Shown here: piece by piece, positions 1 to 8,114 of the stretch
Numbering within the stretch: the first letter of the stretch is position 1
How the letters are laid out: each line of letters begins with the position of its first letter
Assembly: GCA_018242725.1 (NCBI GenBank)
Contig: JAFEBI010000011.1
Location: forward strand, 186,001 to 250,000
DNA length: 64,000 bases
DNA from: Nitrospira sp.
GTDB lineage: Bacteria > Nitrospirota > Nitrospiria > Nitrospirales > Nitrospiraceae
Direction: 5' to 3'
Made by a program: the position numbers and the translations under genes
The notes under the pieces: generated by a model
Databases searched by the model: none
What the model was told of the DNA's origin: nothing
The model's input: only the letters and a program-made list of their open reading frames with translations

Positions 1-403
1 AGGCGATGACTTGCCAAATTTGCTGTTCCGACAACAGCCCCTTCCAAGCCTTCATTTTTGTCTTCGGTACCCCTTCCGAGACACGCCAGAACCAATAGCT
101 GTCCGAGTACCGCGTCGTATTCTTCGGGTCTCGGAGGTCCCGTGCGCCCTTCTTGACCGGTTTGCCGTCCTTGCCGTGGCAGCTGGCGCAGTTGATGTCG
201 GTATTAAACTCGCCTCGATAAATCTTTCCACCCTCTTCGATGGCTTTCGGATCTGTCCAGCCACCGGCCGGCATGTGTTTGCCCGTATAGTCCGCTGGAA
301 CCGGGGCCAACGGTGCGAGATCTTCGGCGGCGGCTAGGCCTCCTGATAGAATCAGGGCGCACCCAATTGCGAACACTGAGACACTGATAATCCTTCTCGA
401 CAT
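1..403 (-). CDS. Secreted class I c-type cytochrome (C-terminus cut by window edge)
   Basis: The reading frame starts at an ATG at 403 behind a strong AGGAGG-type ribosome site and runs off the left edge without a stop. About 134 residues are visible. The N-terminus is a clear signal peptide ending in a GLAAAE-type cleavage region, so the protein is exported. A single CASCH haem-binding motif follows, and further on TKMKAWKG offers a methionine that could be the second axial ligand, as in class I cytochromes. It is probably a small periplasmic electron carrier. Its partner and redox role cannot be told from this piece. Haem attachment and export are family knowledge; the motif and leader are seen directly. 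Confidence 0.85.
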   Translation of the reverse strand, partial: MSRRIISVSVFAIGCALILSGGLAAAEDLAPLAPVPADYTGKHMPAGGWTDPKAIEEGGKIYRGEFNTDINCASCHGKDGKPVKKGARDLRDPKNTTRYSDSYWFWRVSEGVPKTKMKAWKGLLSEQQIWQVIA

Positions 404-693
404 TCGTACCTCCTCTTGAGTTATAAGATGACCTGCCTGTCTTCTGTGTCGACCTCAATCGATGTAATCAAGGTATTGATTCGTTCGGCATAAACTATAC
501 CACAGTTTTTTCTGAAAATTGTGAAAACGACTTACGCTGAGGGCGGCTCTGTGGTCGAATAATTGGGTATCACCCAATCGCAAGGAACAGCGTGTCGTAC
601 GCCTCACGGACTTCCGAACAATCTAAGAAACCATGATGTTATCACCTCGATGAGATGAGGAGAATCTGGCGCATGCTCTGAAGCCACAGCGTA
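404..693. other. Intergenic region between cytochrome c and transketolase
   Basis: About 290 bases between two leftward genes. It should hold the promoter of the cytochrome gene and the end of the transketolase transcript. No convincing promoter boxes or T-tailed hairpin were seen. Confidence 0.4.
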
Positions 694-2559
694 TCATTTG
701 ACGATGGCTTTCGCCGCTTCCACGATGGACCGTACGCCGATTCCGTAGTGGTCAATGAGCTCATCGGGTTTTCCACTGTGTGGGATGTCGCGAACGGCCA
801 GTTTATGCACGGACATCCCTTCGGTGCTCACGGCATCGAGAACGGCATCGCCCAAGCCTCCATGGGAATAGTGATCCTCTACCGTGAGAATCCGGCGCTG
901 GGTCGCTCGTCCGCACTCCAGCAAGGTTGTTCGGTCGATCGGAGCGATGCTATAGAGATCAATCACGCGAACGACAATACCAGCTGCCTTCAATTGGTCA
1001 TAGGCCTTCAAGGCTTCAAACAGCGTCACACCGGCAGCCACGATGGTTAGGACATCCGAGGCGCTCTGTCGGAGGACCTTGCTGCCACCGATCTGAAATT
1101 GCTCTTCTGGTCCATAAATGACTGGGTTCTTCGGGCGTCCGGCACGGACATAGACCATGCCATTATGGTGCGCAGCAGCTTCAATCAACCGATAGGCCGA
1201 GTTGCCGTCGGAAGGGTAGAGGACCGTCACGTTCGGTTGCGCCGCCATCATCGCGATGTCTTCCAATCCCATCTGAGATGGGCCGTCTTCGCCGATGCTG
1301 ACGCCGACGTGCGTGCCGACGAGCTTAATATTGGAGCCACTGACGGCTGCCATGCGGATGAAATCATAGGCGCGACTCAAGAAACAGGCAAAGGTCGCCG
1401 CAAAGGGAATCTTGCCGCAGGCTGCCAGACCCGCGGCGGCACCGACCATGTTTTGTTCCGCGATGAAATTCTCGAAGAACCGCCCAGGGAATTTCTTGCC
1501 GAATTTATCTGTATAGGTCGAGTTTTTGACGTCTGCGTCGAGTGCGACGACCGAGGAATTGATAGACCCTAAGGCTTCCAGTGCGACGCCGAAGGCTTCG
1601 CGTGTTGCGATGGAGTCGCCGATTTTGTACGGAGGCGCCGGCATCGTGCCGATTGCCGCCGAGGCGACCATGTGAGTGGGAGGCTTGGAGATCTGGAGGG
1701 CAGCGCCGTTTGGGCGCAATTGCTTCGTGAGCTCGTCGATCGCTTTCTGAGTCTCCTCACCTTTCTTCAACGGTTTCCCGTGCCAGTCTGCTTTATTCTC
1801 GATGAAGGAAATGCCCTTGCCTTTATATGTTTTGGCTAACAATACTGTCGGCTGGCCTTTCGTCTGAGCGGCCTCGGTGAAGGCCTTGAGAATGGCCGTA
1901 AGATCGTGGCCGTCGACAACGATGGCATGCCAGCCAAATCCGGCCCAGCGAGAACGATAGCCCTCCATGTCATGCTGCAGCATCGTGGGGTCGCTTTGCC
2001 CCAATCGATTGATATCGATGATGGCGCATAAATTATCCAGGTTGTATTGGCGACTGATTTCTGCGGCTTCCCAAACCGATCCCTCAACAGATTCTCCATC
2101 TCCCATGAGGACATAGATGCGGTGGTCGAGTGCATCGACAAATTTCGCGTTCACCGCAATGCCGACTCCGACGGAGAGTCCTTGCCCCAGCGAACCAGTG
2201 GCCATATCGACGAACGGCAATCGGGGAGTCGGATGTCCTTCGAGGTCAGACGTTAAGGTGCGTAATTTTAAAAGATCGCTGGTGGGAAAGAGCCCGGCTT
2301 CCGCCCATGCCGCGTAGAGCAGTGGAGCGGCATGGCCTTTGGATAGGATGAATCGGTCACTGTTGGGTGCCTTCGGATTGTGAGGATCATATCGCATGAC
2401 GGAAAAAAATAAGGCGGCGACGATATCCGCTGCTGAGGCACAACTCGAAGGATGCCCGCTTCCTGCTTCGCTCGTGGCTCGCACACTATCGATCCTGAGT
2501 TGGGTTGCTTTGTTTTGTAACGTAGTGAGGAGTTCTGGCGAAGCCACTGAACCGGCCAT
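694..2559 (-). CDS. tkt: Transketolase (single chain, 621 aa)
   Basis: Thiamine-diphosphate enzyme that moves two-carbon ketol units between sugar phosphates in the pentose phosphate pathway. The N-terminal domain carries SGHPSS near residue 35 and the GDGES...E thiamine-diphosphate site near residue 150. The middle domain carries FENFIAEQNM with the conserved catalytic glutamate, and a C-terminal transketolase domain follows. At 621 residues it is shorter than the ~660-residue E. coli type and resembles the short, animal-like class. The ATG at 2559 has a GAAAGGA site upstream. The gene stands alone on the minus strand and looks intact. Confidence 0.95.
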   Translation of the reverse strand: MAGSVASPELLTTLQNKATQLRIDSVRATSEAGSGHPSSCASAADIVAALFFSVMRYDPHNPKAPNSDRFILSKGHAAPLLYAAWAEAGLFPTSDLLKLRTLTSDLEGHPTPRLPFVDMATGSLGQGLSVGVGIAVNAKFVDALDHRIYVLMGDGESVEGSVWEAAEISRQYNLDNLCAIIDINRLGQSDPTMLQHDMEGYRSRWAGFGWHAIVVDGHDLTAILKAFTEAAQTKGQPTVLLAKTYKGKGISFIENKADWHGKPLKKGEETQKAIDELTKQLRPNGAALQISKPPTHMVASAAIGTMPAPPYKIGDSIATREAFGVALEALGSINSSVVALDADVKNSTYTDKFGKKFPGRFFENFIAEQNMVGAAAGLAACGKIPFAATFACFLSRAYDFIRMAAVSGSNIKLVGTHVGVSIGEDGPSQMGLEDIAMMAAQPNVTVLYPSDGNSAYRLIEAAAHHNGMVYVRAGRPKNPVIYGPEEQFQIGGSKVLRQSASDVLTIVAAGVTLFEALKAYDQLKAAGIVVRVIDLYSIAPIDRTTLLECGRATQRRILTVEDHYSHGGLGDAVLDAVSTEGMSVHKLAVRDIPHSGKPDELIDHYGIGVRSIVEAAKAIVK

Positions 2560-2707
2560 AGCGGAATCCTTTCAGATAGAGATAGACGTCAAACTTTGTA
2601 AACCGCAAAAAATTCTATGAGGGTAGCAAATCGCTTAGGGGAGGTCAATGAAGTGACATAGGGCTGTCTCTTGAAATGAAACTGCGAGCGGTGATCGTCC
2701 GCCATAA

Positions 2708-3556
2708 CTATGACGGAGGGGAAGTAGGATCATCGCGATCCCGAAAGAAGCGAAAGAGGAGGTACCCATTGATCAGGATTACGATGGACAAGATACCATA
2801 TGTGGTCACCGGTGAGGCGAGATTGAGTTCTCCCAAGACGCGGGAGAGACCGAATCCCACCACCAGGCCGTCGAACGCCATGCAAATACGTCGAAAAGTT
2901 TCCGGATCCATCAGGCGGATGATATAGCTTCCAAGCGGGATTCCGATGATGATGCTCGGAATAATATATGGAATAATTTCCATGCTGCCTGCGCTGTAGA
3001 AGCCGATAAATCCGTAGGCGATCGCGGTCAGTGACGATTCCGCTAAACGGATGATTCCCAGGGCGGCACGGAAGTCTTGTTTGGGATAGCCTTGATTGTT
3101 GAAGAGGAGTGCCAACGGTGGGCCTGAAATGGTCGTGACGGAATACAGGGTGCCTAGTCCAAGTCCAAATGGGACGGCGATGGCTTTTTCTGCACGGATG
3201 GGTTTCCGAATACCCGCAGCCTGAAGCAGAATCAAAGGCAACAGGAAAAAATAGGTGACGAACTTGATCCAAGCCGGTTGTACCAAAAAGAGGAGGTAGC
3301 TGCCGACACCGACTCCCACTGCGAGACCGCCCAGAATCGGAGCGACGCGCCAGAAGACGTTGGGAATACTCTTCCGGTTCACGAACAGCACATAGGCATT
3401 GATGACCAGCTCAACCAAAACAAGAGCGGGGTTGAGGATTCGATTGGTGTAAAACACCAGAGCAACAGGAACCGTAATGGAGGAGAAGCCATACCCGAGT
3501 GCGCCATTGACTGTGGCGGCGACAAACGTAATCAGAACCAGGACGACCGTATCCAT
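2708..3556 (-). CDS. TauE/SafE-family membrane exporter
   Basis: A 282-residue polytopic membrane protein, hydrophobic throughout with about eight predicted membrane segments. The start MDTVVLVLITFVAATVNGAL has the glycine-rich first helix typical of the TauE/SafE (former DUF81) family, whose members are linked to export of sulfite, sulfoacetate or other small organosulfur anions. The substrate is not shown by the sequence. It lies 6 bp downstream of the Rrf2-type regulator at 3563-3997 on the same strand, so the two are probably one transcript and the regulator may control the exporter. Confidence 0.85.
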   Translation of the reverse strand: MDTVVLVLITFVAATVNGALGYGFSSITVPVALVFYTNRILNPALVLVELVINAYVLFVNRKSIPNVFWRVAPILGGLAVGVGVGSYLLFLVQPAWIKFVTYFFLLPLILLQAAGIRKPIRAEKAIAVPFGLGLGTLYSVTTISGPPLALLFNNQGYPKQDFRAALGIIRLAESSLTAIAYGFIGFYSAGSMEIIPYIIPSIIIGIPLGSYIIRLMDPETFRRICMAFDGLVVGFGLSRVLGELNLASPVTTYGILSIVILINGYLLFRFFRDRDDPTSPPS

Positions 3557-3562
3557 AAATGG

Positions 3563-3997
3563 TTATCCTCTCCGGTCTCCTGCGGCAAAGTCGGCCAGCG
3601 AATAGTGATCGAGTATTCCGGCAATGGCATCACGAACGGTGCCCATGGCTTCCTGCACAGGACAGCGAGGTGCGTTCGCGTAGGGACACTCATTGCATGT
3701 CTGGTATGCCGTTTTACTGACACAACTGATCGGCGCGAGTGGGCCATCGAGGATTCGGATGACTTGACCCAGTGTGATGTCTTTGGGTTGCTTGATGAGC
3801 GTATACCCGCCCTTCATCCCTCGGCGACTTGAAATCAGTCCGGCGCGTTTGAGCATGAGAAGAATCTGTTCCAAGAATTCGATGGGAATGTGTTGACGAG
3901 CTGCAATTTCCTGGCGTTGGAGCGTGGTTTTCTCATGAGTTAACGCGAGCTCGATCAAGGCTCGAAGACCATATTCGCTTTTCTTGGAGAGCTTCAT
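3563..3997 (-). CDS. Rrf2-family transcriptional regulator with Fe-S-type cysteines
   Basis: A 144-residue Rrf2/IscR-family repressor. Residues 1-80 form the winged helix (MKLSKKSEYGLRALIELA start, then the conserved RRGMKGGY wing near 58-65). The C-terminal part carries Cys92, Cys101, Cys104 and Cys112, a spacing that suits an iron-sulfur cluster or redox sensing, as in other Rrf2 proteins. It is the first gene of a two-gene unit with the TauE-type exporter. It diverges from glyQ across a 217-bp gap that should hold both promoters. The signal sensed is unknown. Confidence 0.88.
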   Translation of the reverse strand: MKLSKKSEYGLRALIELALTHEKTTLQRQEIAARQHIPIEFLEQILLMLKRAGLISSRRGMKGGYTLIKQPKDITLGQVIRILDGPLAPISCVSKTAYQTCNECPYANAPRCPVQEAMGTVRDAIAGILDHYSLADFAAGDRRG

Positions 3998-4214
3998 ATG
4001 CGGTCTAAAATTAGGAGTAAGTTGGTCAACAATTTTTACAATAAGAGAAACCTCTTACTCCCGTCAATCTCAAACTTCTCAAGGGAACGGTGCGGGGTCT
4101 TTTTTGCTGATGGGCGAACGATTGCTTCAGGCGTCCGACTGTCGATCAGAAACGGCTTGTTCCTTGACAGGGGAAAAGCGTTCTTGCTAGCTTGACGTCC
4201 TGTCTCACAGGCAA

Positions 4215-5186
4215 GTGTCTGATCATCTCCCTGGCCAGGCTGTAGATTTAGTGACGTTCCAAGAACTGATCCTGACCCTCCATCGTTTCTGGGCCGATCA
4301 AGGTTGTGTCATTCACCAACCGTACGATATGGAGATGGGGGCCGGGACGTTTCATCCTGCCACCTTTCTTCGCTCATTGGGTCCGGAGCCGTGGCGTGCT
4401 GCCTATGCGCAGCCCTGTCGTCGTCCGACGGACGGTCGCTATGGGGAAAATCCCAATCGCATGCAGCACTATTATCAGTATCAGGTCGTCCTGAAACCGG
4501 CTCCCGATAATATCCAAGAGCTGTATCTGGAGAGTTTGGCCCAGCTGGGAATTAATCCGAAGCAACACGACATCCGCTTCATGCAGGATGATTGGGAATC
4601 GCCGACCTTAGGAGCGTGGGGCTTAGGGTGGGAAGTGCGTTTGGACGGGATGGAAATCACCCAATTCACCTACTTTCAGGAAATCGGAGGGATCGAGCTA
4701 AGCCCCATCACGGGAGAAATTACGTATGGGACCGAGCGGATCGCCATGTACTTGCAGCAAGTGAATAATGTGTTTGATCTGGCTTGGACGGACTCGATCA
4801 GGTATGGCGATATTCATCATGAAACCGAAGTGCAGGGATCGCGATACAACTTTGAACAAGGCAACGTGCCGATGCTGATGCAACTGTTTCAATCGTATGA
4901 AGCGGAGTGCAAGCGATTGTTGGCGCAGACCGAGCAACGGTTGACATTGCCCGCCTACGACTACTGCATCAAGTCGTCCCATGCCTTCAATCTCTTGGAC
5001 GCGCGTGGTGCCATCAGTGTGGCAGAACGAACCGGCTACATCGCCAGAGTACGGGCGCTGGCTAGGCAGTGCGCTGAACGCTATATCGAGGAACGCGCTG
5101 CGATGGGGCATCCGCTGTTGAACCGTGACGAAAAAACAGTCAAGTCCGGCAGGTCTCGCTCGAAGCCTGGAATAGGACGAATCTAA
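4215..5186 (+). CDS. glyQ: Glycyl-tRNA synthetase alpha subunit
   Basis: Catalytic subunit of the bacterial alpha2-beta2 glycyl-tRNA synthetase, which charges tRNA-Gly in the cytoplasm. The class II core is plain: [19 protein letters not shown] near the start, then [14 protein letters not shown] and the [10 protein letters not shown] and [20 protein letters not shown] blocks. It has 323 residues, slightly longer than usual because of a basic C-terminal tail. Start is a GTG at 4215. The beta subunit begins 7 bp after its stop, so the two are cotranscribed. Confidence 0.96.
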   Translation: MSDHLPGQAVDLVTFQELILTLHRFWADQGCVIHQPYDMEMGAGTFHPATFLRSLGPEPWRAAYAQPCRRPTDGRYGENPNRMQHYYQYQVVLKPAPDNIQELYLESLAQLGINPKQHDIRFMQDDWESPTLGAWGLGWEVRLDGMEITQFTYFQEIGGIELSPITGEITYGTERIAMYLQQVNNVFDLAWTDSIRYGDIHHETEVQGSRYNFEQGNVPMLMQLFQSYEAECKRLLAQTEQRLTLPAYDYCIKSSHAFNLLDARGAISVAERTGYIARVRALARQCAERYIEERAAMGHPLLNRDEKTVKSGRSRSKPGIGRI

Positions 5187-5193
5187 GTTCGTT

Positions 5194-7383
5194 ATGGCGA
5201 CACGACAAACCGCAGGAGCGCGAGACACAGGAGCGAAGAAAGGGAAGAGGACTCCCGCGCCTTCTTCCGCTGAGCTACTGGTGGAAATTGGGGTAGAAGA
5301 ACTGCCGTATCACTTCATCGCTCCCGCGCTCGTATCACTCAAGGAATCCGCTGAACGGCTGTTTTCCGATCAACGACTGACACTTCAGTCGGTCCATACC
5401 ATGGGCACGCCACGTCGTCTGACGATTGTGGTGAATGGCTTGGCCGCGAGGCAGGCGTCCATGACGAAAGAAGCGATGGGACCATCGAAAGCCGTTGCCT
5501 TCGATCAAACCGGCCAACCGACCAAGGCCGCTATTGGATTTGCTGCTGGTCAGGGTGTCGCGGTTCACGATTTACACGTTCGACAAACCCCCAAGGGCGA
5601 ATACCTGTTTGCGGTGAAACATGACGCAGGCCGTCCAACGGCTGCGGTGCTGGTCGATCTGCTTCCGCAGCTCGTGGCAGCCCTCTCGTTTCCCAAAGCG
5701 ATGAAGTGGAATGAGACTGGTGTGCGGTTTGCCCGTCCGGTACGGTGGGTGGTGGCAGTCTACGGGGGGGCGGTGTTGCCGATCAAGGCAGCCGGGATTA
5801 CCGCATCGAATCAGACAAAGGGGCATCGGGTTTTGGGTGGAGGCAAATGGGTGCCGGTTCGCGATGCCGCTTCCTATCTCAGTACCTTGGAGCGTCAGGG
5901 GGTCATTGTCGAGATCCAGCGCCGACGCCGATTGATCGAAGAGCAGATCGCTTCCATTTGTCACGAGGCCGGATTGCAGCTGAATCAAGACGAAGCCTTG
6001 CTCGACCAAGCGGTGTATTCGACCGAGCAACCGACCGCAATCATGGGGTCGTTCAAGGAGGCCTACTTGGATGTGCCGGAGGAGATCCTCATTACCTCCA
6101 TGAAAGAGCATCAGGGATTTTTCTCCCTGCGGCACAAGCAGACCGGCAAGCTGGCACCCCGTTTCGTCACCGTAGCGAATAATCGCGCCAAGGAAATGTC
6201 CCTGATCCGTGAAGGCAACGAGCGGGTGCTGGCTGCGCGATTGGCGGATGCCAAGTTCTTTTTTGACGAAGATCGGAAGGTCCGCCTCGCTGAGCGGACG
6301 AAAAAGTTGGGCGGGGTCACATTCCACCAGAAACTCGGCACGATGGCTCAGAAACAGGAACGAGTCAGAAAACTGGCTGGATTTATTGCCGAACAGGTCC
6401 AGTCCAGTCAAGCTGAGTTACGACAGATTGCGGAGCGCGCGGCCTCACTATCCAAAGCGGATCTCCTGACCGGCATTGTGGGGGAGTTTCCAGAGCTTCA
6501 GGGCATCATGGGAGGCGAATATGCCCGACATGACGGTGAATCAACGGCAGTCGCGCAGGCGATTCGGGAGCAGTATCTCCCGAAGGCCATTGAAGGGGGA
6601 TTGCCGGAAACCGAAGCAGGGCAGGTGCTCTCGCTCGCAGATCGACTGGATTCTATCGCGGCATTCTTTCATGTGGGGCTGGTTCCGACAGGGTCGGAAG
6701 ATCCGTTTGCGCTTCGACGGCATGCCACGGCGATTGTGCGCATCATCCTGGAGCAAACGCTGCGGCTGAATCTTGCCGAGCTCATTGATCGGGCGACAAA
6801 CCTGGTTGCGGGTGACGGCTTCAAAGGGGGGACGGATTCGCAGCAGGTGGGGCAGCGGCGCATCACGGACTTCCTTTTCGAACGGGTTCGACACTATGTT
6901 CGACTCGTGCATGGGTTACGCGACGATGTGATTGAGTCGGTGTTGAAACCGGCCCACGGCCCGATGATCGATCTCGTCGATCTTGTCCAGAAGATGAGGG
7001 CCCTCGAAGCCGTTACGACGAAACCAGACTTCGATCCCTTGATCGTCGGTTTCAAGCGGGCGCATCGGCTCGTCGAGAAAGAGCAGTGGACGAGAGAGCC
7101 GGTGGATGCCGCACGGTTTCAACATCCGGCTGAGTCTGCACTCCATCAGGCAGCGATGGGCGAGCACCGACAGATCGAGGCTTCCATTCAAGCCGGTGCG
7201 TACGATCAGGCGCTCGATGCGCTGGTCCGCCTCAAGCCGCTCGTCGACGATTTTTTTGCCGGGGTGATGGTCAATACCGATGATCAAGCAATTCGCAGCA
7301 ATCGGTTGTCGCTACTCAAAGAAGTCGATGACCTATTCGGGTCATTCGCAGACTTTTCCCAAATTATGGTACAAGGGCGGTAG
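5194..7383 (+). CDS. glyS: Glycyl-tRNA synthetase beta subunit
   Basis: Beta subunit of the heterotetrameric glycyl-tRNA synthetase, needed for tRNA recognition and full activity. The family signature LLVEIGVEELP appears near residue 28, after an unusual basic, low-complexity N-terminal extension of about 25 residues. Length is 729 residues, in the family range once the extension is removed. The C-terminal half has the HD-like segment and anticodon-binding region (ending in VMVNTDDQAIRSNRLSLL). It follows glyQ by 7 bp. Confidence 0.96.
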   Translation: MATRQTAGARDTGAKKGKRTPAPSSAELLVEIGVEELPYHFIAPALVSLKESAERLFSDQRLTLQSVHTMGTPRRLTIVVNGLAARQASMTKEAMGPSKAVAFDQTGQPTKAAIGFAAGQGVAVHDLHVRQTPKGEYLFAVKHDAGRPTAAVLVDLLPQLVAALSFPKAMKWNETGVRFARPVRWVVAVYGGAVLPIKAAGITASNQTKGHRVLGGGKWVPVRDAASYLSTLERQGVIVEIQRRRRLIEEQIASICHEAGLQLNQDEALLDQAVYSTEQPTAIMGSFKEAYLDVPEEILITSMKEHQGFFSLRHKQTGKLAPRFVTVANNRAKEMSLIREGNERVLAARLADAKFFFDEDRKVRLAERTKKLGGVTFHQKLGTMAQKQERVRKLAGFIAEQVQSSQAELRQIAERAASLSKADLLTGIVGEFPELQGIMGGEYARHDGESTAVAQAIREQYLPKAIEGGLPETEAGQVLSLADRLDSIAAFFHVGLVPTGSEDPFALRRHATAIVRIILEQTLRLNLAELIDRATNLVAGDGFKGGTDSQQVGQRRITDFLFERVRHYVRLVHGLRDDVIESVLKPAHGPMIDLVDLVQKMRALEAVTTKPDFDPLIVGFKRAHRLVEKEQWTREPVDAARFQHPAESALHQAAMGEHRQIEASIQAGAYDQALDALVRLKPLVDDFFAGVMVNTDDQAIRSNRLSLLKEVDDLFGSFADFSQIMVQGR

Positions 7384-7446
7384 GTAGGTCGAATCGGACG
7401 AAACACGGGCGGTCTTTACTGAGGGTCGCAGCCCACCGGAGTTGTG

Positions 7447-7938
7447 ATGGATCAGCCGATGACGGGTGAAGGCCGTCGGGCGGTCAAGATCCGACGATTT
7501 TCTGTAGTGGTCTCGCTAGCCCTGATCGTCGGCTGTAATGCTGTTCTTTTCGTCGGGTTCAGAATGAGCGGCATCAACTTGGATGACCTGGTTAAAACCC
7601 CCGATCTGTTCGACGCCAAACACGATGTATGTCTTCGGTTGTCATGGCAGTCATTGCCTGGGGCGAACGAACCGGTCAGACTCTGTTCGGAATGGCTGAA
7701 TCTGTCTGATCCGAGCGGCACACCTCACTCCCTCCAACCCGATACGAAACTCAAAAAAGGGCCTGACGGCCAGTACTATGTCGATCACGCGGTACAGGCC
7801 GACTATCGATTGTTGTTGCTGTTGTTGTTTGTCGCCGTCATTATCATAGGAGGCATCCGGGCAAAGTGGTTCTTGGTGAATCGGTATCGCATACGTCTGG
7901 AATCAACTGACGGTCATCGCGCGTCACCCGCTCGTTGA
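7447..7938 (+). CDS. Conserved membrane protein of unknown function
   Basis: About 163 residues with one hydrophobic segment near residues 18-40 and a second near 118-140. The ~75 residues between should face the periplasm and contain two cysteines that could form a disulfide. A GTG three bases earlier could also start it. It lies 63 bp after glyS and 176 bp before ppdK. No family was recognised and no function is proposed. Confidence 0.6.
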   Translation: MDQPMTGEGRRAVKIRRFSVVVSLALIVGCNAVLFVGFRMSGINLDDLVKTPDLFDAKHDVCLRLSWQSLPGANEPVRLCSEWLNLSDPSGTPHSLQPDTKLKKGPDGQYYVDHAVQADYRLLLLLLFVAVIIIGGIRAKWFLVNRYRIRLESTDGHRASPAR

Positions 7939-8114
7939 TCCGCACGGAGTAGAAGACTGTGGTGAACCTGGTGCGCCTTGAGACAATGGCCGAGGTTGTT
8001 GTTAACGCCAGATAACTTCAGGATGCTCAAACAGGCTGTCCAGCAAGACTGCTGAGAGATATGGGAACGCTGCTGGCGGACTTGTTCAGCCATCCTGTCA
8101 GAAGGAGAAATCAC

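Noticed and set aside
5572-6411. 279-codon minus-strand frame within glyS
   Set aside because: Antisense shadow of a well-conserved gene.
8061-8114. Earlier ATG start for ppdK
   Set aside because: The added 18 residues have no match to the family start, whereas the GTG at 8115 has a strong ribosome site.
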